DNA of 10,868 bases from Oscillospiraceae bacterium (GTDB lineage: Bacteria > Bacillota > Clostridia > Oscillospirales > Oscillospiraceae): NCBI GenBank assembly GCA_031260745.1, contig JAISKY010000217.1, positions 1 to 10,868 on the forward strand, given 5' to 3'. Below, one piece after another: positions 5,243-10,868 of the stretch. How positions within the stretch are numbered: position 1 is the stretch's first letter; each line of letters starts with the position of its first letter. The translations under genes and the position numbers were made by a program. The notes beneath the pieces were generated by a model. That model made no database searches, was not told the origin of the DNA, and saw only the letters and a list, made by a program, of their open reading frames with translations.

Positions 5243-6760
5243 ATGCGCGCATTTTGGGATAAGCTGGTAGAGTCAGTAATGTCAGTTTTGCCGATAGCGG
5301 TAATAGTGCTGATACTAAGTTTAACGGCGGCACCGCTGCCGTCAAGTGAGTTGATTTCGTTTATTGTCGGAGCTGTAGTTCTGATAATCGGAATGGCGCT
5401 GTTCACATTCGGAGCGGACGCGGCGACAATGCCAATGGGCGAATCGGTAGGCTCCTATCTATCGTCAAGTAAGAAGCTATGGCTGATTTTAGGCGTGGGA
5501 CTGGTAATTGGAACAATCGTAACCGTAGCGGAGCCGGATGTAACGATACTCGCGGGGCAGGTTCCCGGAGTTCCGCCTATGACTTTGATATGGACGCTTT
5601 CGCTGGGCGTAGGGATATTCCTGATGCTTGCGTTGGCGCGCGCTCTTTTTCGGATAAGGTTGTCTGTATTGTTGATAATCGGGTACGCGCTGATATTTAT
5701 AATCGCGATATTCGTACCGGGAGATTATTTACCGGTGTCGTTTGACTCCGGCGGAGTGACTACGGGACCGATAACTATGCCGTTCATACTCGCGATGGGC
5801 GTAGGGCTGACGTCGGTTCGCGGCACTAAAGAAAGCGGCGAGGAGAGCTTCGGATTCGTCGCGCTTTGCTCAACCGGACCGATATTAGCGGTGTTGGTAT
5901 TGAGCTTGTTGTTCCACGGTGAGAACGCGAGCTATACTCCTCCCGTACCGGAGCAAGCCGCGGGTGTAGCGGCGGTAATCGCAAGGTATACTCACGGAAT
6001 ACCGCACTATGCTAAGGAAGTCGCGATTGCGTTAGCTCCTATAGTCGTAATGTTCGCGATATTCGATATATTCGCGCTGAAGCTGCCCGCGAAACGGTTA
6101 GTGTCAATGGGCGTAGGAATGGTGTTCACGTTTATCGGATTAGTGCTGTTTCTAATGGGCGCGAACGTAGGATTTATTCCGATTGGCGCGTTACTGGGTA
6201 AGGGAATCGTCGAGGGCGGCATCGGCTGGGCGATAATCCCGCTCGGAATGTTAATGGGTTGCGTAGCGGTAATAGCCGAACCCGCGGTTCACGTACTTAT
6301 GAAAGAGGCGGAAAATGTATCGTCCGGCGCGATTAAACCTAAGTCAATACTGATAAGCCTGAGTATCGGCGTAGGCGTCGCGGTCGCGCTGGCTATGGTA
6401 CGCGTATACACCGGACTGAATATCTGGTGGCTGATACTGCCGGGCTACGCGTTGGCTATGGTTCTGACGTTCTTCGTGCCGCCGATGTATACCGCGGTCG
6501 CGTTCGACGCGGGCGGCGTATCCGCGGGACCTATGACGGCGACACTCCTAATGTCGTTCAGTATGGGCGCAAGCTCCGCGTCAGGCGGCAACGTAATGCG
6601 CGACGCGTTCGGAATTATCGCGATGGTAGCTATGGCGCCGTTAGTAGCGGTACAGATAATGGGACTGATAACGACGTTCGGACAGCGCAATAAAGCCAGA
6701 GTTCCGCTGTTTGGCGCTGAACTGGAAATCTTTGATTTGGACTGGGAGGACGCGTTGTGA
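5243..6760 (+). CDS. DUF1538 domain membrane protein, tandem duplication, transporter-like
   Basis: This is a 505-residue polytopic membrane protein with about 12-14 hydrophobic segments, made of two homologous halves about 250 residues apart. The repeat is visible in paired motifs. FTFGADAATMPMGESVG (54-70) matches FLMGANVGFIPIGALLG (303-319). AEPDVTIL (96-103) matches AEPAVHVL (345-352). FDSGGVTTGPIT (167-178) matches FDAGGVSAGPMT (421-432). These are the marks of the DUF1538 family, whose substrate I do not know. Gly-rich breaks and conserved acidic residues in membrane segments, duplicated as inverted or parallel halves, are typical of secondary transporters or channels, so a transport role is inferred. 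The ATG has a strong GGAGGTG site (5232-5238). The stop overlaps the GTG start of a P-II-like gene, which suggests that P-II directly controls its activity, as GlnK controls AmtB. Confidence 0.9.
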   Translation: MRAFWDKLVESVMSVLPIAVIVLILSLTAAPLPSSELISFIVGAVVLIIGMALFTFGADAATMPMGESVGSYLSSSKKLWLILGVGLVIGTIVTVAEPDVTILAGQVPGVPPMTLIWTLSLGVGIFLMLALARALFRIRLSVLLIIGYALIFIIAIFVPGDYLPVSFDSGGVTTGPITMPFILAMGVGLTSVRGTKESGEESFGFVALCSTGPILAVLVLSLLFHGENASYTPPVPEQAAGVAAVIARYTHGIPHYAKEVAIALAPIVVMFAIFDIFALKLPAKRLVSMGVGMVFTFIGLVLFLMGANVGFIPIGALLGKGIVEGGIGWAIIPLGMLMGCVAVIAEPAVHVLMKEAENVSSGAIKPKSILISLSIGVGVAVALAMVRVYTGLNIWWLILPGYALAMVLTFFVPPMYTAVAFDAGGVSAGPMTATLLMSFSMGASSASGGNVMRDAFGIIAMVAMAPLVAVQIMGLITTFGQRNKARVPLFGAELEIFDLDWEDAL

Positions 6761-7431
6761 CTACTTTGAAGATGTTGTACGTAATCGTGGAACGCTCGAA
6801 AGCCGACGCTGTGTGCAAGTTAGGCTCGGAGTCGGGCGCGATTTTCAAAACGGTAACGCTGTGCCGCGGTACGGCTCACGCCGAAATATTAGAATACCTG
6901 GGAATCGGTGAAGCCGAGCGCGCTATGATTTGTTTCGTAGGCTCGGACGGAGTTACGCACGAGATTTTGCGCCGTTTGCGCGAGGAGATGAAACTAAGCA
7001 GAGCCGGTCACGGAATCGCGTTCACAATACCGCTTTCGTCAGTGGCGGGACGGCGCGTTATGGAAATGTTAAGCGGCAAAGAAACCTCGGAATTTAAGGG
7101 GGAGAAACTAGTGCAGACACAATATGATTTAATTGTTACGGTAGTAAACCGCGGATTCGCGGAAACGACTATGGCGGCGGCAAGAGAAGCGGGCGCGAGA
7201 GGCGGCACAATCGTACCCGCCAGAGGCACAAAGAAAAACGACGAGGCGGATTTCCTCGGAGTCGCGATTCAGCCGGAGAAAGAACTCGTGCTGATACTAG
7301 CGGAGCGTTCAAGCCGTCACGACCTTATGAACGCAATCGCGGCGGGCGCGGGACTTAATACCGAGGGGCTTGGATTCAGTTTCGCACTGCCTATCAGCGA
7401 CGTTGCCGGACTTGCTAACTTTATGTTATGA
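6757..7431 (+). CDS. P-II-like regulatory protein with two fused P-II domains
   Basis: The 224-residue protein is about twice the usual P-II length and consists of two related domains, about 3-98 and 122-218, joined by a charged linker. Both start with a hydrophobic beta strand (LKMLYVIV and YDLIVTVV) and end with the same signature, AFTIPLSSVAG (88-98) and SFALPISDVAG (208-218). This matches the beta-alpha-beta ferredoxin-like fold of P-II proteins, which sense ATP/ADP and 2-oxoglutarate or other ligands. The second domain has a longer central segment with basic and acidic residues (GTKKNDEADF, 157-166) where the T-loop should lie. The canonical GlnB/GlnK tyrosine modification site is not recognisable. 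Start is the GTG at 6757, in a GTGA overlap with the DUF1538 stop, behind GGGAGGA (6744-6750). The partner is therefore probably the DUF1538 protein. The ligand is unknown. Confidence 0.88.
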   Translation: MTTLKMLYVIVERSKADAVCKLGSESGAIFKTVTLCRGTAHAEILEYLGIGEAERAMICFVGSDGVTHEILRRLREEMKLSRAGHGIAFTIPLSSVAGRRVMEMLSGKETSEFKGEKLVQTQYDLIVTVVNRGFAETTMAAAREAGARGGTIVPARGTKKNDEADFLGVAIQPEKELVLILAERSSRHDLMNAIAAGAGLNTEGLGFSFALPISDVAGLANFML

Positions 7432-8735
7432 TGAAAAAAAATGATATTGTTACGTTAGCGATTACTTCCGCGAACAGCGACGGTCAGGGAGTCGCCAGAG
7501 CCGAATCCGGCGAGGTTATCTTTGTCGCGAACGCGATTCCCGGTGAAAATGTCAGCGCGAGAGTTCTAAAAGTCGGTAAAAGCTCCGCGTGGGCGAAATC
7601 CATAGAAGTTCTGTCAGCGTCTCCGGAGCGAATAACTACGGAGTGTCCGTATTATCCTAAGTGCGGCGGGTGTTCGTATCTGCATATGAGCTACGCCGAG
7701 GAACTTAGGCAAAAACTGGAGCGCGTTAATGACGCGTTCCAACGAATCGGCGGTTTGGAGCTTAGAGCCGAGCGTATTATACCAAGTATACGCAGATTCG
7801 GTTATCGCAACAAAGCGATTTTCAATTTTGCGGTAAATCCGTCGGGCGGTAGTTTACTCGGATTTTACAGAGCAAACTCGCACGACGTTATTCCGGTGGA
7901 TAACTGTCTTTTGCAAAGCGAGTTTGCGAACAACGCCGCTAACGCGCTTAACTCCTGGGCTAAGGAGAACGGAATTTCAATTTATGACGAAAGCTCCGGC
8001 AAAGGCTTACTGCGTAAGCTGTTCACTCGCGGAACTCAGGTTTGCGTAGTCGCGAACGGTAAACCCAGGCTTGTCGGCGAGCTTATTGACGAAGTACGTT
8101 CAGCGGTTCCGGAGTGTACCTCGCTGATGTGGAACGAACAGAGAGGTACTACAAACGTAGTGTTCGGCGAAAAGTTTCATCTGCTGTTCGGCAGTGAAAC
8201 GGTCACGATAAACGGCACCGAGCTATCGCCGGATTCATTTTACCAGGTTAACTCGGAGCAAGCGGAGCGATTGTACGAAATCGCGCTGGAGTTCGCGGAT
8301 TTGCGCTCCGTTGAAACCGCGCTTGACCTGTATTGCGGCGTAGGCACGCTTACGCTGTTAATCGCCGCTAAAGCCGCGAAAGTTACCGGCGTTGAAATTA
8401 ACCCCTCCGCAATTGCCGGAGCGTCGCTTAACGCAAAACGCAATAAAGTTACGAACGCGGACTTCGTACACTCGGACGTTTCGGTCGCCGAGCTTCCCGC
8501 CGCCGATTGCGTGTTCGTTGACCCTCCGCGCAAAGGGCTTTCGGCGGAGCTTATCGAAAATCTCACCGCGCTAAGCCCAAAGCGAATCGCGTACATTTCC
8601 TGCGACCCCGCTACGCTCGCTCGTGACTTGAAACTGCTTAATCAACGCGGTTACAGAGCCGTCAGAGCCGAAGCGGTCGATATGTTCCCCGGCACCGCTC
8701 ACGTGGAAACCGTGGTCGAGATAAATCGCCAATAG
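7428..8735 (+). CDS. rlmD: 23S rRNA (uracil-5-)-methyltransferase, RlmD/RumA type
   Basis: This enzyme methylates C5 of a uridine in 23S rRNA using S-adenosylmethionine. It has 435 residues, the usual length. The N-terminal TRAM RNA-binding domain covers about 1-60. Cys73, Cys79 and Cys82 (CPYYPKCGGC), with Cys160 (VDNC), fit the [4Fe-4S] cluster ligands of RlmD-type enzymes. The methyltransferase domain shows LDLYCGVGTLTL (299-310), VDPPRKG (364-370), the nucleophile Cys392 in ISCDPATLARD, and a terminal HVE with Glu427. Exact target specificity (U1939, U747 or both) cannot be read from sequence, since Firmicute homologues such as RlmCD differ. Its ATG overlaps the P-II stop as ATGA, with a second ATG at 7431 as an alternative start. 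No good Shine-Dalgarno site is visible, so translation is probably by reinitiation. It is the last gene of the operon and ends before a strong terminator. Confidence 0.95.
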   Translation: MMKKNDIVTLAITSANSDGQGVARAESGEVIFVANAIPGENVSARVLKVGKSSAWAKSIEVLSASPERITTECPYYPKCGGCSYLHMSYAEELRQKLERVNDAFQRIGGLELRAERIIPSIRRFGYRNKAIFNFAVNPSGGSLLGFYRANSHDVIPVDNCLLQSEFANNAANALNSWAKENGISIYDESSGKGLLRKLFTRGTQVCVVANGKPRLVGELIDEVRSAVPECTSLMWNEQRGTTNVVFGEKFHLLFGSETVTINGTELSPDSFYQVNSEQAERLYEIALEFADLRSVETALDLYCGVGTLTLLIAAKAAKVTGVEINPSAIAGASLNAKRNKVTNADFVHSDVSVAELPAADCVFVDPPRKGLSAELIENLTALSPKRIAYISCDPATLARDLKLLNQRGYRAVRAEAVDMFPGTAHVETVVEINRQ

Positions 8736-8767
8736 ATACCAAGTCGATTTGTATATGCCGGATTAAC

Positions 8768-8803
8768 AAACCCCCGAAGTTCTAAAAACTTCGGGGGTTT
8801 TTG
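8768..8803. terminator. Strong bidirectional intrinsic terminator between convergent genes
   Basis: AAACCCCCGAAGTT (8768-8781) and AACTTCGGGGGTTT (8787-8800) form a perfect 14 bp stem with a 5 nt loop, followed by TTTTTG on the plus strand. The A-rich start of the left arm gives a shorter T-tract on the minus strand. It therefore ends the DUF1538-P-II-rlmD operon and can also serve the convergent permease gene. Confidence 0.95.
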
Positions 8804-8847
8804 AGTAGAATGTCACGCAACACTAAATATCTGCTACGATTCGCCGC

Positions 8848-10227
8848 TTAGATTTTTAGGATAAACAGCTTAATAACAAACAGAACTCCAAGAACCCACA
8901 TAACCGCGCCCGGTTCTTTGGCTTTGCCCGTTACGGCCTTGATAATCAGGTAGAAAATCGCGCCCCACATAATCCCCGCGGAAATTGAGTACCCAAGCAC
9001 CATAAAGATAATCGTAACAACTCCGGGGATTAGCGCGTCGGGGCTTGACCACTCGAAATCTTTAAGTACCTCGCACATCATAACTCCGACCATAACCAAA
9101 GCGGGAGCGGTCGCGAAGCTCGGAATCGCCGAGATTATCGGATAGAACGGTATCGCAATCAGGAACAGCAGCGCGGTAACAATCGCGGTAAGTCCGGTGC
9201 GTCCGCCTTCCTCCACGCCAGCGGCGCTTTCGATGAAGGTCGTAACGGTTGAAGTCCCTAGTATCGCTCCGGCGGTCGTTGCGATGGCGTCCGAGGTAAA
9301 CGCTTTTCCGACTCCGGGGAACGAGCCGTTTTCGTCCATCATATTCGCCTTAGTAGCGACGCCCGCGAAACATCCAAGCGTATCGAATATATCTACGTAC
9401 AAAAACGTAAGCATAACGATGATGAACTGGAATATGCTCTCGGAGTTCGCGAACGCTTCTTGCAACCCTCCGAACGCCAGTCCGAACGTCGGCGCGATGC
9501 TCGGCGGAGCGGAAACTAATCCGGTCGGGAACATTGAGTACATACCGGCGTCGATATTAGGAACATAAAAACCGGTAATCTGGCAAATCATTCCCAGAAC
9601 CCACGTCAGGAAAATTCCGATAAGCAGTGAGCCTTTTACTTTCAGCGCCCACAACGCGGCGGTTATAATAATACCGAGAATCGCGAAGGATACGGTTGGC
9701 GTTCCCGCCAAAGGATTGACCGCGGGGTTGACCGCGACGAATGTAGCTCCGTCCGCGATTATTATACCCGCGTTTTTCAACCCGATAAATAAGATGAACA
9801 GTCCGATACCGGCTGAAATCGCTAAACGCAACTGTTTTGGCAGAGCGGAAAGCAGTTTCGTGCGGATATTCGTCAAACTCAGTATGATGAATATTACGCC
9901 CTCTACCAATACTGCCGCGAGAGCGAATGACGGACTATAGCCCATCGCGAACACGACCGTATAGGTAAAGAACGCGTTAAGCCCCATTCCGGGAGCTTGC
10001 GCGAGCGGCAGTTTCGCAAGAAGCCCCATAAGAATAGTTCCGAGCGCGGCGGCTAACGCCGTCGCCATAAATACCGCGCCCTGGTCTAACCCCGCCTCCG
10101 CCAGCATTCCGCTGTTTACGGGCAAGATGTAAGCCATTGTTATGAACGTGACTAATCCGGCTCGGATTTCCGTTCCGAACGTGGAACCGCGTTCTTTGAT
10201 TTTGAAAAACCTGTCCAAAGTCTCCAT
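8848..10227 (-). CDS. NCS2 family purine permease (AzgA/PbuG-type)
   Basis: This is a 459-residue integral membrane protein with about 12-14 hydrophobic segments, a normal length for proton-coupled uptake of hypoxanthine, guanine or adenine in the AzgA-like branch of NCS2. Characteristic blocks are the N-terminal FKIKERGSTFGTEIRAG (8-24), QAPGMGLNAFF (77-87), the acidic membrane motif VDIFDTLG (278-285), and GTSTVTTFIESAAGVEEGGR (324-343), which helps bind the purine base. All are intact, so an active transporter is expected. Whether it prefers hypoxanthine/guanine (PbuG-like) or adenine cannot be decided by eye, so I give no symbol. The ATG is preceded by AAGGGGGC with about 9 nt spacing. 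It is a single-gene unit with its own promoter and operator-like dyad, and is convergent to rlmD. Confidence 0.94.
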   Translation of the reverse strand: METLDRFFKIKERGSTFGTEIRAGLVTFITMAYILPVNSGMLAEAGLDQGAVFMATALAAALGTILMGLLAKLPLAQAPGMGLNAFFTYTVVFAMGYSPSFALAAVLVEGVIFIILSLTNIRTKLLSALPKQLRLAISAGIGLFILFIGLKNAGIIIADGATFVAVNPAVNPLAGTPTVSFAILGIIITAALWALKVKGSLLIGIFLTWVLGMICQITGFYVPNIDAGMYSMFPTGLVSAPPSIAPTFGLAFGGLQEAFANSESIFQFIIVMLTFLYVDIFDTLGCFAGVATKANMMDENGSFPGVGKAFTSDAIATTAGAILGTSTVTTFIESAAGVEEGGRTGLTAIVTALLFLIAIPFYPIISAIPSFATAPALVMVGVMMCEVLKDFEWSSPDALIPGVVTIIFMVLGYSISAGIMWGAIFYLIIKAVTGKAKEPGAVMWVLGVLFVIKLFILKI

Positions 10228-10243
10228 TTTTTTTGCCCCCTTA

Positions 10244-10284
10244 CGGTAAAATGATTGAATTTAGTATTACCGAAATCATTTTAC
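10244..10284. promoter_or_regulatory. Operator-like dyads over the permease -10 region and leader
   Basis: GTAAAATGATT (10246-10256) and AATCATTTTAC (10274-10284) form a perfect 11 bp inverted repeat with a 17 nt spacer. The right arm covers the whole -10 hexamer. A second pair, CGGTAA (10244-10249) and TTACCG (10267-10272), is interleaved and would fold the very 5' end of the transcript into a hairpin. Either a repressor dimer or an RNA structure could use this. The leader of about 44 nt is too short for a purine riboswitch. Confidence 0.55.
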
Positions 10285-10306
10285 AATAAATGATATGATT
10301 TGTCAA
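10278..10306 (-). promoter_or_regulatory. Sigma-A promoter of the purine permease gene
   Basis: On the minus strand TTGACA (10306-10301) and TAAAAT (10283-10278) are 17 bp apart. The -35 is perfect and the -10 differs at one base. Transcription should start near 10271, leaving about 44 nt before the ATG. The promoter lies in the gap after the stop of the right-hand gene. Confidence 0.88.
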
Positions 10307-10331
10307 TACATTTTCTTGCGGTTATGTTCGG

Positions 10332-10868
10332 TCAGCAGTCAATGTACGCGCTGCGGAAACCAATGTCGGGGTAGATGAACTCGCGGGATTCGCGAAGGTA
10401 GAGATACCAGAATCCGCTGCCGCCAATCCACGAACTGCCCCTAGCGGCGATACGCTCACCGTAGTTGCGTACGAACAGCCACTCCGGGTCGCGTCCTAGT
10501 TTGTCGGAAATCGGGAAAAGACCAAGCGCCTTTAGTAAAAAGTTAGGCTCTGCGCCTACCGCCGCTTGCATTGCGTCGAATCCCATAAACGTATACGCGA
10601 GGTGCTTCTTGTCCTCTGCGTTTCCGGTATATTGAAAGTTATTCACAACAGTGTTTAGCATAACTCCGCCGGGAACGCCTAAGTTTTGTTCGTCCGAGCG
10701 TCCGGGCTGAACTCCGTCATATTTGAACGTGTTCGGACTGCCAGGAGTAACAAGCTCACCGGTAACGCTAATCGCTCTCCACGCGGAGCTTTCCGAGCTT
10801 TCGTCCGCGTTCAGCGCGCTGTCGTTATTGGGGATAATCTGGATTTCGCCGTCAACGATTCTTACGCC
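10332..10868 (-). CDS. Partial protein with FGE-sulfatase/C-type-lectin-like C-terminus, N-terminus beyond window
   Basis: The minus-strand frame is open from the window edge to the TGA at 10332, giving 178 codons with no start that must be used (an internal Met is at residue 70). I cannot name a function with confidence. The last third looks like the end of the formylglycine-generating-enzyme/C-type-lectin fold: EWLFVRNYGERIAARGSSW (about residues 129-147), then aromatic-rich sequence, then IGFRSAYID (169-177). This matches the RGGSW...GFR pattern of that fold. Such ends occur in SUMF1-like enzymes, in surface or phage-tail adhesins, and in target proteins of diversity-generating retroelements. 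The N-terminal part is rich in Ser, Asp and Asn, which suits a surface or structural protein. The gene is separate from the permease gene, which has its own promoter downstream. Confidence 0.6.
   Translation of the reverse strand, partial: GVRIVDGEIQIIPNNDSALNADESSESSAWRAISVTGELVTPGSPNTFKYDGVQPGRSDEQNLGVPGGVMLNTVVNNFQYTGNAEDKKHLAYTFMGFDAMQAAVGAEPNFLLKALGLFPISDKLGRDPEWLFVRNYGERIAARGSSWIGGSGFWYLYLRESREFIYPDIGFRSAYIDC

Noticed and set aside
4882..5406. 174-codon open frame on the minus strand opposite rpsU and the start of the DUF1538 gene
   Set aside because: It overlaps two convincing genes on the other strand, has no family resemblance, and reads as a codon-bias shadow.
10228..10275. Purine riboswitch upstream of the permease
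   Set aside because: The predicted leader is only about 44 nt and no conserved purine aptamer loop sequences are visible.
1..10868. CRISPR array, insertion sequence, tRNA or rRNA
   Set aside because: No regularly spaced direct repeats, transposase motifs or RNA gene signatures were seen on either strand.

Overview
This roughly 10.9 kb window looks like chromosome from a monoderm, Clostridia-like Firmicute (Bacillota) of about 50% GC. The grounds are a typical clostridial bS21, strong GGAGG-type ribosome binding sites, near-consensus sigma-A promoters (TTGACA, 17 bp spacer, TATAAT-like), a DapL-type lysine/diaminopimelate route, and two gene groups common in Firmicutes: ApbE with NusG-domain-II and Gx proteins, and DUF1538 with a P-II-like protein. 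The taxonomic call is an inference from gene content.

Layout. From 4606 down to 1 on the minus strand run dapL (lysine/peptidoglycan precursor), pyrG (CTP synthase), an ApbE-type FAD:protein FMN transferase, a NusG-domain-II membrane protein and a Gx-type integral membrane protein cut by the left edge. The last three resemble the FmnB/EetA/EetB part of flavin-based extracellular electron transfer loci. A long imperfect inverted repeat (3332-3436) separates dapL from pyrG. The 4607-4920 gap is a divergent promoter region. It holds a full-consensus dapL promoter, an extended -10 promoter for rpsU, a dyad next to the rpsU -35 box, and an rpsU leader that can hide its own ribosome binding site.

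On the plus strand come rpsU (61 aa, TTG start), then a tightly coupled operon. It encodes a duplicated DUF1538 membrane protein, a P-II-like protein with two fused P-II domains, and the 23S rRNA methyltransferase RlmD. The operon has GTGA and ATGA overlaps and ends at a strong terminator (8768-8803). Convergent to it is an NCS2 purine permease (8848-10227, minus). Its promoter has a perfect 11 bp dyad over the -10 box. At the right edge lies the C-terminal 178 codons of a protein with a formylglycine-generating-enzyme/C-type-lectin-like end, whose terminal segment resembles the variable region of diversity-generating retroelement targets.

The most promising under-described system is the DUF1538 transporter-like protein with its tandem P-II regulator. 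Both proteins are internal duplications. No mobile elements, CRISPR arrays, tRNA or rRNA genes were seen.
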